64,000 nt of DNA from an uncultured Prevotellaceae bacterium (lineage in GTDB: Bacteria; Bacteroidota; Bacteroidia; Bacteroidales; UBA932): contig CAMVFZ010000002.1 of assembly GCA_947166905.1 (NCBI GenBank), forward strand, positions 99,214 to 163,213. Direction: 5' to 3'. The notes under the pieces were generated by a model, which saw only the letters and a list, made by a program, of their open reading frames with translations, ran no database searches and was not told where the DNA came from. Positions within the stretch are counted from its first letter, which is position 1. Every line of letters starts with the position of its first letter. Of this stretch, positions 17,462 to 26,846 are shown piece after piece. The position numbers were made by a program, and so were the translations under genes.

Positions 17462-19207
17462 ATGGGAAAGGTTACGGTTAAGTTTGTACAGCAGAATTAC
17501 ATTAAACGGGAAGTGATGATTCCAATGCGTGATGGTGTCCGGCTGTATACGGCTGTTTATGAGCCTGTGGGAGCGGGGGAGAGGCCGGTGATTATGATTC
17601 GTACTCCTTTCCCGCTGAATCCTTACGGAAAGACTTTCTGCCGTGACTTGCGTACTTATATGAGCGTTTTTACGGAGAATAGATACATCATTGTTTTCCA
17701 GAACGTGCGCGGCCGCTTTATGAGCGAGGGCGAGTTTGTGGACGTGAGGCCGTTTGAGGGGCCGGTAAACGAGGCTACTGATACTTACGATACTGCGGAG
17801 TGGCTCATAAGCAATCTTAATACTAACAGTTCCATCGGTGTTAAGGGTATGTCTTATCCTGGCTTCTATGCTACGATGGCTGCTTTAAGCGGCCATCCTG
17901 CCGTAAAGGCCGTTTCTCCGCAGGCTCCGGTTACGGATTGGTTCATGGGCGATGATGCCCATATCAGCGGCATTCCTCAGCTTCCGCTTTATCCTTTTGG
18001 CATTTCGTTTTTTAAGCCCAGGAAAAAGCAGAGTATAGTATGGCCCAAACCGGTTGTACCTTATCCTGAAGGTGATTTATACGATGCATTCCTGGAGAAG
18101 GGCACCAGTCTTTTTGAGGCGTTAAGGGACAAGTTGCCTTTCATAGACCAGATGCTGCAGCATCCCAACTACGATGAGTTCTGGCAGAAGCGCAATGCTG
18201 CTGCCAACCTTACCAAGGAAAACGCTCCCGGCGGCAAGTTCCCGCCTTGTCTTGTGGTGGCTGGTTTCTATGACGCTGAAGACTGTTACGGTCCCTTTGA
18301 AGTATATCGTACCCTTAAAGAGCAAGTTCCTGATACAGATGTGTTTCTGTGTGCCGGTCCTTGGTATCACGGGGCCTGGAAGCATTCCAAGTATAGTTTT
18401 ATTGGCGATGTATACTTTACGGAATGGTCTGCAGAGCATTTCAGGGAGAGCATTGAGTATCCTTTCTTTGCTTATTATCTAGAGGGAAAGGGGAGTCTGC
18501 CTTCCTCCGTTAGCATTTTGCCTTCTGGTGAAACTATGCCAAAGGGCGGACGACACATAGTTAATTCAAGACCGGATTGGGAGTATATGGCCAGTTGGCC
18601 TCCTGTAAACAAGGAGCCGCGTCTATTCTTGTCCAATGGTTACAAGCTTTCAGCAAAAGTACCTGGGACTGCCCAGGAATGGTCTTTTGTGTCTGATCCT
18701 GCGCATCCTGTGCCTTATACTGGCGGGGTTTTGGAGAGCTTCTCTCGTGAGGCGTTTGTTGCGGATCAGCGCTTTGCTTCCCGCCGTTCTGATGTGCTTA
18801 CTTTCAAGGGACCGGTAATCAAGGAGGCTATTAAGGTGGAGGGCGTTGTTAACGTTGTATTGTGGCTTTCTGTTGACCGGCCTGATGCCGATATTGTCGT
18901 GAAGTTGATTGATCGCCGTCCGGATGGATATCAGCTTCCTGTGCGATTCCAGGCTATGCCGCTTCGTTTCCGTGAGTCTTTTTCTGCTCCGCAACCTGCA
19001 GAGCCGGGTAAACTATACAGGCTTGAGATCAAGATGAATGACATCGCCCACATTTTTATGCCGGGGCATAGGATTATGCTTCAGATTCAGGGTTCCATGT
19101 TCCCCCTTCTTGCCCTTCCACAAGAAAAAAAGCCAGTGAAAATATCACTGGCCTCTATAAATTCTGCGGAATGCTTTGTTTCTATTCCGGTTTGTAGGAG
19201 TCTTTGA
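17462..19207 (+). CDS. CocE/NonD family (peptidase S15-like) hydrolase
   Basis: A 581-residue alpha/beta hydrolase of the S15/CocE family, which includes X-prolyl dipeptidyl peptidases and acylases. I start at the ATG at 17462; the longer frame begins inside the gapA terminator loop. IPMRDGVRLYTAVYEP opens the family domain; the nucleophile is S131 in GMSYPGF; QNVRGRFMSEGEF is the usual strand before it. The C-terminal jelly-roll is present up to HRIMLQIQGSMFPLL. After that the last roughly 35 residues do not look like the family end and overlap the glnS terminator and stop on the other strand. No signal peptide is seen, so it may be cytoplasmic. Confidence 0.85.
   Translation: MGKVTVKFVQQNYIKREVMIPMRDGVRLYTAVYEPVGAGERPVIMIRTPFPLNPYGKTFCRDLRTYMSVFTENRYIIVFQNVRGRFMSEGEFVDVRPFEGPVNEATDTYDTAEWLISNLNTNSSIGVKGMSYPGFYATMAALSGHPAVKAVSPQAPVTDWFMGDDAHISGIPQLPLYPFGISFFKPRKKQSIVWPKPVVPYPEGDLYDAFLEKGTSLFEALRDKLPFIDQMLQHPNYDEFWQKRNAAANLTKENAPGGKFPPCLVVAGFYDAEDCYGPFEVYRTLKEQVPDTDVFLCAGPWYHGAWKHSKYSFIGDVYFTEWSAEHFRESIEYPFFAYYLEGKGSLPSSVSILPSGETMPKGGRHIVNSRPDWEYMASWPPVNKEPRLFLSNGYKLSAKVPGTAQEWSFVSDPAHPVPYTGGVLESFSREAFVADQRFASRRSDVLTFKGPVIKEAIKVEGVVNVVLWLSVDRPDADIVVKLIDRRPDGYQLPVRFQAMPLRFRESFSAPQPAEPGKLYRLEIKMNDIAHIFMPGHRIMLQIQGSMFPLLALPQEKKPVKISLASINSAECFVSIPVCRSL
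19121..19152 (-). terminator. glnS intrinsic terminator inside the convergent hydrolase gene
   Basis: Minus strand: GCCAGTGA, 5-base loop, TCACTGGC, then seven T. A perfect 8-bp stem 30 bases after the glnS stop. It lies wholly inside the coding sequence of the S15-like hydrolase, about 55-85 bases before that gene's stop. Confidence 0.85.
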
Positions 19208-20858
19208 GGGCAACCGTCTTGTTGAAGATAGGGTGCTCAGGAGTGCTGTCCTTGTCGCGGAAGTAATAGCCCGTACGCTCGAACTGAACGGCAATTCCAG
19301 ACTTGTCTTCAAGCAGAGCGGGCTCTGCCCAGCCCTTACCCATGACTAAGGAATCAGGATTCAAGAAATCCTTGTAATCCTTGTCCTCAGGAACCTGGGA
19401 CATATCGGCCAGGGTAAAGAGACGGTCGTAATTACGAAGCTCAAGCTCCTTGGCAAACTCAGTAGAAACCCAGTGGATGGTTCCCTTGACTGAACGCCAC
19501 TCCTCTGAGCCACCAGGACGAGTAGTAGGATCGTAGGTGCACTTGAGTTCAACTACGTTACCATCGGCATCCTTGACAACCTCGTTGCACTTAATGATAT
19601 AGGTGTACTTGAGACGAACCTCGCCATCAGGTTTAAGACGGAAGAACTTCTTGGGAGCATCCTCCATAAAGTCGGCCTTGTCGATGAGAAGCTCACCAGT
19701 GAAAGGAACCTTGCGCTTTGCACCGTCAGGATCAGCCGGATTAAGAGGGCAATCAAACCACTCAACCTGACCTGCCGGCCAGTTGGTGAGGGTAACCTTC
19801 AGAGGATCCTGAACAACCATATAACGGTTACTGCGGGCGTTAAGGTCCTGACGAACGCACCACTCAAGAAGCTGGATATCCATAAGCTGATCACGCTTGG
19901 AAACACCAATCTTGTCGCAGAACATCTTAAGAGCCTCGGCCGTATAACCACGTCTGCGAACACCGCAAAGCGTAGGCATACGAGGATCGTCCCAACCGGA
20001 AACAATCTCTTTCTGAACCAGCTCAAGAAGCTTGCGCTTGCTCATAAGGGTGTAGGTAAGGTTCAGACGGGCGAACTCGTACTGATGGCTGGGATAGATG
20101 CCAAGAGTCTGGATGAACCAATCGTACAGAGGACGGTGAACATCGAACTCAAGAGTACAGATACTGTGGGTAATATGCTCTATGGAGTCGCACTGGCCAT
20201 GGGTGTAGTCGTACATCGGATAGATGCACCATTTGTCACCAGTACGGTGGTGTGAAGCATGCTTGATACGGTAAAGAAGAGGATCGCGGAACATCATGTT
20301 AGGATGAGCCATATCGATCTTGGCGCGGAGCACCTTTTCACCATCGGCATACTTGCCGTCACGCATCTCGCGGAAGAGTTTGAGGTTCTCTTCAACACTG
20401 CGGTTACGGTAAGGGGAGTCCGTTCCAGGAGTATCGACGGTACCACGTCCGGCGCGAATCTCTTCCTGAGTCTGGTCGTCAACATAAGCCAGGCCACGTT
20501 TGATGAGGTCTTCCGCCCACTGGTAAAGCTGGTCGAAGTAATCGGATGCATAAAGCTCCTTATCCCACTGGAAACCAAGCCACTTGATATCCTCCTTAAT
20601 TGAATCTACGTACTCTACATCCTCTTTTACAGGGTTGGTGTCGTCGTAGCGGAGGTTGGTCTTTCCACCGTACTTCTGGGCAAGGCCGAAGTTAAGGCAG
20701 ATACTCTTTGCGTGGCCAAGGTGAAGGTAACCGTTAGGCTCCGGAGGGAAGCGGGTCATGATGCTTTCCACTTTGCCTTCTGCAAGGTCCTTCTCAATTA
20801 TTTCCTCCAGGAAATTGAGCTTCTTGGGCTCTGTTGCGTTGTTGACGTTCTCTTCCAT
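19182..20858 (-). CDS. glnS: Glutaminyl-tRNA synthetase
   Basis: A 558-residue class I GlnRS. The HIGH-type motif is PPEPNGYLHLGHAKS near residue 42, followed by NLRYDDTNPVKED; the KMSKS-type loop reads LMSKRKL. The C-terminal anticodon-binding barrels follow, with no extra YqeY domain. The gene overlaps the convergent hydrolase by 26 bases at its 3' end and has its terminator within that gene. Confidence 0.97.
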   Translation of the reverse strand: MEENVNNATEPKKLNFLEEIIEKDLAEGKVESIMTRFPPEPNGYLHLGHAKSICLNFGLAQKYGGKTNLRYDDTNPVKEDVEYVDSIKEDIKWLGFQWDKELYASDYFDQLYQWAEDLIKRGLAYVDDQTQEEIRAGRGTVDTPGTDSPYRNRSVEENLKLFREMRDGKYADGEKVLRAKIDMAHPNMMFRDPLLYRIKHASHHRTGDKWCIYPMYDYTHGQCDSIEHITHSICTLEFDVHRPLYDWFIQTLGIYPSHQYEFARLNLTYTLMSKRKLLELVQKEIVSGWDDPRMPTLCGVRRRGYTAEALKMFCDKIGVSKRDQLMDIQLLEWCVRQDLNARSNRYMVVQDPLKVTLTNWPAGQVEWFDCPLNPADPDGAKRKVPFTGELLIDKADFMEDAPKKFFRLKPDGEVRLKYTYIIKCNEVVKDADGNVVELKCTYDPTTRPGGSEEWRSVKGTIHWVSTEFAKELELRNYDRLFTLADMSQVPEDKDYKDFLNPDSLVMGKGWAEPALLEDKSGIAVQFERTGYYFRDKDSTPEHPIFNKTVALKDSYKPE

Positions 20859-20893
20859 ATTTTTGAATAGGTATAATTCTTTGTTTAATCTGC

Positions 20894-20901
20894 CAAATAT
20901 A
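20894..20901 (-). promoter_or_regulatory. glnS promoter, -7 element
   Basis: Minus-strand TATATTTG, 36 bases before the glnS ATG. No -33 match at standard spacing. Confidence 0.55.
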
Positions 20902-20982
20902 GCAATAATTTACCATATAGTTGCCGATATTGCTGATATTATTCAATTATATCGTTTAAGGAGTAAAAAATCGGTAATGCCT

Positions 20983-21013
20983 TTTGCGTTTTCGTGATAA
21001 GTTCGTATATTTG
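20983..21013 (+). promoter_or_regulatory. Promoter of the serine palmitoyltransferase operon
   Basis: TTTG at 20983-20986, 19-base spacer, TATATTTG at 21006-21013; 22 bases before the ATG at 21036. Confidence 0.8.
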
Positions 21014-21035
21014 CCTGCTACTAAGACCATAGAAT

Positions 21036-22226
21036 ATGAACCTTTTAGAAGAAAGATTAGCGAAATATACTCTTCCCCAGCAAATGATTGAGAGGGGTAT
21101 ATATCCGTATTTCAGGGAAATAGAGAGCAAGCAGGGCACAGAAGTAGAAATGGAAGGCCACAAAGTTCTCATGTTTGGATCCAACGCTTACACTGGTCTT
21201 ACAGGTGATGAGCGTGTAATCGAGGCCGGTATCAAGGCTATGCGCCAGTATGGCTCCGGTTGCGCAGGTTCCCGTTTCCTGAACGGTACACTTGACATCC
21301 ACGTCAAGTTGGAGAAAGAGCTTGCAGCCTTCGTAGGCAAGGATGAGGCACTTTGCTTCGCTACCGGTTTTACGGTCAATTCAGGTGTGATTCCCCAGCT
21401 CCTTACCAAGGACGATTATATTATTTGCGATGACAGAGACCACGCATCCATAGTTGACGGACGCAGGCTTTCATTTGCCAAGGCTCTCCATTACAAGCAC
21501 AATGATATGGTAGACCTGGAGCGTACGCTCAGCAAACTTCCGGATGATGCCGTTAAATTCATCGTTGTAGACGGTGTCTTCTCTATGGAAGGAGACCTTG
21601 CAAAGCTCCCGGAAATCGTTGCCTTCAAGAAGAAGTACAAGAATATCGTAATAATGGTAGACGAGGCCCACGGACTTGGCGTATTCGGCAAGCAGGGCCG
21701 CGGTGTCTGCAACCACTTCGGTCTTACAGACGATGTTGACCTTATCATGGGTACCTTCAGTAAGTCACTCGCTTCAATCGGTGGTTTCATTGCAGCCAAC
21801 AAGGTGATTATCAATTACCTGCGTCACACTGCCAGAACTTACATCTTCAGCGCTTCCTGCACCCCTGCAGCTACTGCAGCAGCTCTTGAAGCCCTTCATA
21901 TCATCCAGAATGAACCGGAGCGCATCGAGGCTCTTTGGAAAGTTACCAATTACGCCCTCGCACGTTTCCGTGAGGCCGGCTTCGAGATCGGAGACACTGA
22001 AAGTCCTATTATCCCGCTGTACGTAAGGGATCTTGAGAAGACCTTCATCGTTACAGCAGAGGCGTTCAAGAACGGTGTATTCATCAACTCGGTGATTCCT
22101 CCGGCATGCGCCCCTCAGGATACTCTTGTCAGGTTCGCCCTCATGGCTACTCATACCAATGAGCAGGTAGACAGGGCTGTCGCCATTCTTACCAAGATCT
22201 TCAAAGAGCAGGGTATCATTAAATAA
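21036..22226 (+). CDS. spt: Serine palmitoyltransferase (alpha-oxoamine synthase)
   Basis: A 396-residue PLP enzyme that condenses serine with a fatty acyl-CoA/thioester to 3-ketosphinganine, the first step of sphingolipid synthesis. PLP lysine K243 is in TFSKSLASIGG; substrate and PLP contacts are in FGSNAYTGLTGD, GSGCAGSRFLNGT, DDRDHASIVDG and VDEAHGLGVFG. The N-terminus (LLEERLAKYTLPQ) matches the Bacteroides Spt enzymes better than the related 2-amino-3-ketobutyrate ligase or BioF, which is why I assign Spt. A YicC-type gene follows after 4 bases. Confidence 0.88.
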   Translation: MNLLEERLAKYTLPQQMIERGIYPYFREIESKQGTEVEMEGHKVLMFGSNAYTGLTGDERVIEAGIKAMRQYGSGCAGSRFLNGTLDIHVKLEKELAAFVGKDEALCFATGFTVNSGVIPQLLTKDDYIICDDRDHASIVDGRRLSFAKALHYKHNDMVDLERTLSKLPDDAVKFIVVDGVFSMEGDLAKLPEIVAFKKKYKNIVIMVDEAHGLGVFGKQGRGVCNHFGLTDDVDLIMGTFSKSLASIGGFIAANKVIINYLRHTARTYIFSASCTPAATAAALEALHIIQNEPERIEALWKVTNYALARFREAGFEIGDTESPIIPLYVRDLEKTFIVTAEAFKNGVFINSVIPPACAPQDTLVRFALMATHTNEQVDRAVAILTKIFKEQGIIK

Positions 22227-22230
22227 TTGT

Positions 22231-23121
22231 ATGCGTACAGTTATTTCAATGACCGGCTACGGCAAGGCGGAGGTTGTATTGGCCTCCGGCTGCAAGATGA
22301 CGGTCGAAATCAGAACATTGAACGGCAAAACTGCCGATATCAGCATAAAATCGCAGGCCCTTCCAAAAGAGAAGGAGCTTGCGATTCGCTCTCTTATAGC
22401 ACAACGCCTGCAAAGGGGTACAATCGATGTCTACATCACCCTGGAGCAGCAGTCAGACGCTGTCGCCCATCCTCTGAATACAGAGCAGATGAGCTCTTAT
22501 CTTGGCCAGCTGAGGGACTTCGCCGCCAAGGAAGGCATCGGCCTGCAGCAGTATGAAAGCCTTGTGCTTCCCACTTTGCTTCGCCTCCCGGATGTCCTTG
22601 ATTCACGTAAGGCAGACATTATCCGTGAAGAGGATTATCCTTTGATCGACGAAGTTTTTGAAAATGCCATTTCCGCCGTAGAAGCCTACAGAGAGATGGA
22701 AGGCCGTGTGCTTGATGCCGATATCCGCAGCAGGATAGCCAATATCCTGGCCTTGTATGACGAGGTCGAAGGCTACGAGCAGGAGCGCATAGACGCCGTC
22801 CGTGCTAAGTTGATGCACAATCTGGAGGAACTTCAGCAGAAGGTAGACCCCCAGCGTTTTGAACAGGAGATGATATTCTATCTGGAGAAGCTGGATATCA
22901 ACGAGGAAAAAGTACGCCTGCGTCAGCATTGCAAGTACTTCCTTGAGACTATGGACGGGGAACTCTATCCCGGCAAGAAACTTGGATTCATCATCCAGGA
23001 GATCGGCAGGGAAATCAATACAACCGGCTCTAAAGCCAACCACTCCGGTATACAGAAGTGCGTGGTGAAGATGAAGGATGAACTGGAGAAAATGCGTGAA
23101 CAAAGCATGAATGTTCTCTAA
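22231..23121 (+). CDS. YicC/YloC family endoribonuclease
   Basis: A 296-residue YicC-family protein. The N-terminal SMTGYGKAEV, then VEIRTLNGKTADI and RGTIDVYI are diagnostic, and the C-terminal block ELYPGKKLGFIIQEIGREIN with GSKANHSGIQ holds the conserved acidic residues of the DUF1732 domain. Family members have RNase activity in E. coli and Bacillus. It lies between the sphingolipid gene and a membrane sensor on what appears to be one transcript; gmk, often its neighbour, is not here. Confidence 0.94.
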   Translation: MRTVISMTGYGKAEVVLASGCKMTVEIRTLNGKTADISIKSQALPKEKELAIRSLIAQRLQRGTIDVYITLEQQSDAVAHPLNTEQMSSYLGQLRDFAAKEGIGLQQYESLVLPTLLRLPDVLDSRKADIIREEDYPLIDEVFENAISAVEAYREMEGRVLDADIRSRIANILALYDEVEGYEQERIDAVRAKLMHNLEELQQKVDPQRFEQEMIFYLEKLDINEEKVRLRQHCKYFLETMDGELYPGKKLGFIIQEIGREINTTGSKANHSGIQKCVVKMKDELEKMREQSMNVL

Positions 23122-23123
23122 AT

Positions 23124-23948
23124 ATGGCAAGTATTAAGAAAATATTGGGCAGATTCAAGCTTACGATGCGTGGCAAGATTACAATGAGTCTTACCGCCAT
23201 CGCCGTAATCCTGCTGCTTTCTACGATTATTTCCATCTTCGAGTACAGGAGCATGAGCAATTATGTCTCTGACCTTATTGCAGACAACATAGAAAGTATC
23301 AATGCTGCCCAGAAGCTGTCCAACGTAACGGACGCTTATAACCTTAATATTCTTGCCATTATCGGAGACGAGGACAACAACACCCTGCCTGACTTCAACA
23401 GGGCGGAGTTCCTGGCCCATTGCGACAGTCTCCGTACGTCCCTCAGCTCCATCAATATGCAGAACCTGGCAGACTCCGTAGAGTACTCGTGGAGCGCCTA
23501 TATGCTAACTTCGCTTGAGCTTCCTAATGTGCTGGAGGCCGATTTTATTGACTCCAGGTCCTGGTACTTCGAGCGCCTTCAGCCCATGTACAACCGCCTG
23601 CACGGCGATATCGATGTACTTAACACCGCAATTTACACAGAGCTCCAGAATAATTCAGCCACCTTCGAGAGAGGCTTCTACCGTAGTATCATTCCGGGTG
23701 CCGTTGCAGTTGCCGTAGGCCTGCTTCTGGTGCTGATGCTTCTCTTCTACCTGTCCGTATACTATGTAGGCCCTATATACAAGATGCTGTCGGCCTTGCG
23801 CAATTACAGGACGCTGGGTAAGTCATACTCTACGGAATTCGAGGGCGACGACCAGCTTAAAGACCTGAGCGACAATATTTCAGAGATTACTCAGGAGAAC
23901 CTCCAGCTCCGCCGCAGGATCAAGGTTTTGAGGGGCGACAAGTCTTAG
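23124..23948 (+). CDS. Membrane sensor with MCP-like four-helix bundle, no output domain
   Basis: A 274-residue protein with two membrane helices: one at about 20-42 (ITMSLTAIAVILLLSTIIS) and one at about 190-215 (PGAVAVAVGLLLVLMLLFY). Between them is a periplasmic all-helical region resembling the 4HB_MCP sensor fold. After the second helix comes a HAMP-like stretch (YVGPIYKMLSALRNY) and a short coiled coil, then the stop. There is no kinase, cyclase or methyl-accepting domain. It starts 2 bases after yicC and ends 6 bases before trkH, so a link to potassium uptake or envelope state is possible but unproven. Confidence 0.7.
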   Translation: MASIKKILGRFKLTMRGKITMSLTAIAVILLLSTIISIFEYRSMSNYVSDLIADNIESINAAQKLSNVTDAYNLNILAIIGDEDNNTLPDFNRAEFLAHCDSLRTSLSSINMQNLADSVEYSWSAYMLTSLELPNVLEADFIDSRSWYFERLQPMYNRLHGDIDVLNTAIYTELQNNSATFERGFYRSIIPGAVAVAVGLLLVLMLLFYLSVYYVGPIYKMLSALRNYRTLGKSYSTEFEGDDQLKDLSDNISEITQENLQLRRRIKVLRGDKS

Positions 23949-23954
23949 TTTCAG

Positions 23955-25433
23955 ATGAACATAAAGGTCATATCGCGTAATGTAGGCTATGCACTACTTG
24001 TAAGTGCATTGTTTATGTTTTTGTCGGTACTGGTTTCTGTAAAGAACGGTAACGACAGCGCTTTGGCCGCCCTTCTGATAAGCTTTATAATCACCTTTGT
24101 AACAGGTGCTTTCCCTTTCATATTCGTAAGGAAAAACGAGGTTATTACGCTAAAGGACGGATATATGATTATCTTCCTGTCCTGGGTTCTGTCCTTTATC
24201 TTCGGTATGCTGCCATACCTTCTGTGGGGTGGTCCGTTTACCGTCATAAACGCCTGGTTTGAAAGTGTTTCCGGTTTTACGACTACCGGATCCAGCATAT
24301 TGGAAAACATAGAAGCCCTGCCGGACAGTTTGTTGTTCTGGAGGTCTTCAACACACTTTATCGGCGGTTTGGGAGTTGTTGTCTTCCTGCTGCTGATTAT
24401 TCCGTCATCCAGCCCTGTCAAGCTTAGGCTGGCCAATATGGAGCTGTCTTCTCTTTCAAAAGACGGTTACATGGCCAGGGCTAACAAGACCGTGCGCATC
24501 TTTACTTATGTTTATCTTGGTCTGGCCTTCTCTGCCTTCCTGGCTTACTGGATTGCAGGCATGAGCGTCTTCGACGCCATCAACCACGCCTTCAGCGTGT
24601 GCGCGACAGGTGGCTTCAGCACCAGGAACCTTTCTATTGCAGCCTTTGGCTCGCCGGCGATAAACATCATCACCATATTCTTCATGATTGTCGGTTCCAT
24701 CCACTTTGGCATCATCTTTATGGTTTTTGCCACCAGGAGCCTCAAACCATTGAAGAACAAGGTGCTGAAATACTATGTGGGCAGTATACTTGTAGTGTCC
24801 ATTATTGTTGCTCTGTCTCTTAAGATAGAGGGTATTGAAGCAACCTGGGGCAGTGCCATCATGAATGGTGTCTTCCAGGTATCGGCATATACATCAACTA
24901 CTGGTTTTGCAATAACCGACAACAGTGCATGGCCACTTCTGCCTTGTATCCTGCTTATGTTGGTGGGTATCCAGTGCGGTATGGCCGGTTCTACTACCGG
25001 TGGTGTTAAGAGTGACCGCATGATGTATTTCTTCAAGGCTATGATACGTCAGATCAAACGAAGTATCAACCCTTCTTCTGTGACTAAAATCAAGGTGGGA
25101 AGCAAGTTCTTCAGCGACGAAGAAGTTTTCCCCCATATTCTGTATATTACTGTATTTCTGGTACTTATTGTGGTATCGATGGTGCTTTGCCTTATGTTCG
25201 GTACCAATAACCAGAACGCTTTGTCCGGTACAATCGCCTCACTGGCGAACGTAGGCCCGGCGCTTGGGGAAATTGGATCGGCCGGTAACTACAACTGTGA
25301 GCCGTCGATGGTCAAGTTTATCTATACCCTGGATATGCTTCTTGGCCGATTGGAGATTTACCCGGTGATTGCGGCTATCTCTATAATGCTTCACAGGAGT
25401 AGAAAACATGGGCAGGGCGGAACAGTTGTATAA
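23955..25433 (+). CDS. trkH: Potassium uptake protein TrkH
   Basis: A 492-residue TrkH/KtrB-family K+ channel subunit. Four pore repeats are visible, with filter segments GFTTTGSSIL, CATGGFSTRN, AYTSTTGFAITD and LANVGPALGEIG. SSTHFIGGLGVVVF and MAGSTTGGVKSDR are family blocks. The cytoplasmic gating partner TrkA is not in this window. The end of the gene overlaps the next one by 26 bases. Confidence 0.95.
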   Translation: MNIKVISRNVGYALLVSALFMFLSVLVSVKNGNDSALAALLISFIITFVTGAFPFIFVRKNEVITLKDGYMIIFLSWVLSFIFGMLPYLLWGGPFTVINAWFESVSGFTTTGSSILENIEALPDSLLFWRSSTHFIGGLGVVVFLLLIIPSSSPVKLRLANMELSSLSKDGYMARANKTVRIFTYVYLGLAFSAFLAYWIAGMSVFDAINHAFSVCATGGFSTRNLSIAAFGSPAINIITIFFMIVGSIHFGIIFMVFATRSLKPLKNKVLKYYVGSILVVSIIVALSLKIEGIEATWGSAIMNGVFQVSAYTSTTGFAITDNSAWPLLPCILLMLVGIQCGMAGSTTGGVKSDRMMYFFKAMIRQIKRSINPSSVTKIKVGSKFFSDEEVFPHILYITVFLVLIVVSMVLCLMFGTNNQNALSGTIASLANVGPALGEIGSAGNYNCEPSMVKFIYTLDMLLGRLEIYPVIAAISIMLHRSRKHGQGGTVV

Positions 25434-26838
25434 TGGTTTCATAGCTTATCTTGGTCTTGATCCAACCCCTTGTCAGGAGCGCTGCCTTGGGCAGATTGCA
25501 GACTTTGTGACGGGAGGGGACAGCGATATCATGGTGCTGTCCGGTTTTGCCGGTACTGGAAAAACTACGCTTCTGGCCTCTGTGGTAAAGACGTTGGAGT
25601 CTTTCCATACAAGGTATGTGCTGCTGGCTCCTACGGGCCGTGCCGCCAAGGTCTTGGCCAACTATTCCGGCCGTCAGGCTTATACCATCCACAAACATAT
25701 CTATAGACAGAAATCGGTTGCCGATGATGGCGTGGGGCAGTTTTCGCTGTCGCATAACAAGGCTGTGCGTACCCTGTTCGTGGTTGACGAGGCTTCGCTG
25801 ATCGGCGGGGCGCAGGAGGGTGGCGGCAATGTCTTCGGGACAGGGGATTTGCTGTCGGATTTGATTGGTTTTGTGCGTAGCGGGGCCGATTGCAAATTGC
25901 TTCTTGTGGGCGACCGTGCTCAGCTTCCGCCGGTTGGAATGGAGAATAGTCCTGCGCTGGACGAGTCCGTGATGGATGAGTTCGGTGGCGTGGAGTATGC
26001 TTTTATGACTACTGTTGTGCGTCAGAAGGCGGAGTCTGGCATTTTGGAGAATGCAACCCGTTTGCGGGAGCTTCTTTTTGAAGAGGGGATAGCCCAGGCT
26101 TCTATGGATGAATTGCGTTTGCGTGCGGATGGTTTCCCGGATATTGAGCGTGTGAGCGGTGGGGAGTTGCTGGAGGTGTTGTCAGATGCTTATGGCCGTT
26201 ATGGGGAGGGAGAGACTATGGTTCTGTGCCGTTCCAATAAGATGGCGAACCGGTATAATGCGGGTATCCGTGCTAAGATCCAGTATAAGGAGGAGGATTT
26301 GGTGAAGGGGGATAAGCTGATGGTGGTGAAGAACTGTTATCAGGTTCCTGAGGATATGGAGCAGGTTGATTTTATTGCGAATGGGGATGTGGCGGATTTG
26401 CTAAAAATCGGCAAGTATGAAGAGCGTTATGGGCTTCATTTTGCTACGGCCAGGTTGTCGTTCCCGGATTATGATGATGAGGAGATGTCTGTGAAGGTGT
26501 GTTTGGATGCTTTGTCGTCTGAGGCGCCGGCGCTTACGTATGAGCAGCAGAATGCTTTGTATCAGGGGGTTAATGCGGATTATGAGCATATTAAGTCCAA
26601 GAAGAAGCGTTATGATGCTGTGAAGGAGGATCCGTATTTCAATGCTTTGCAGATTAAGTATGCTTATGCGCTTACGTGTCATAAGGCGCAGGGTGGACAG
26701 TGGAAATGTGTGTTTATTGATAATCCGTTCTGGCAGGAGCCGTTGGATCGCGAACAGCTTAGGTGGCTTTATACAGCACTGACAAGAGCTACAGAGAAAG
26801 TATATCTTGTTAACTTTAACGATAAGTGTTTTAAATAA
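25408..26838 (+). CDS. RecD-like ATP-dependent helicase
   Basis: A 476-residue superfamily 1B helicase. Walker A is GFAGTGKTT (about residues 48-56), followed by LLAPTGRAAKVL (motif Ia), FVVDEASLI (Walker B region), LVGDRAQLPPVG (motif III), and the C-terminal ALTCHKAQGGQW and YTALTRATEKVYLV (motifs V and VI). It lacks the N-terminal extension of full RecD2, so it matches the short Bacteroidota AAA/RecD-like proteins. From about 26000 on, codon use shifts to G- and T-ending codons, and the shift continues into the next gene. Confidence 0.9.
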   Translation: MGRAEQLYNGFIAYLGLDPTPCQERCLGQIADFVTGGDSDIMVLSGFAGTGKTTLLASVVKTLESFHTRYVLLAPTGRAAKVLANYSGRQAYTIHKHIYRQKSVADDGVGQFSLSHNKAVRTLFVVDEASLIGGAQEGGGNVFGTGDLLSDLIGFVRSGADCKLLLVGDRAQLPPVGMENSPALDESVMDEFGGVEYAFMTTVVRQKAESGILENATRLRELLFEEGIAQASMDELRLRADGFPDIERVSGGELLEVLSDAYGRYGEGETMVLCRSNKMANRYNAGIRAKIQYKEEDLVKGDKLMVVKNCYQVPEDMEQVDFIANGDVADLLKIGKYEERYGLHFATARLSFPDYDDEEMSVKVCLDALSSEAPALTYEQQNALYQGVNADYEHIKSKKKRYDAVKEDPYFNALQIKYAYALTCHKAQGGQWKCVFIDNPFWQEPLDREQLRWLYTALTRATEKVYLVNFNDKCFK

Positions 26839-26846
26839 AGATAGTT

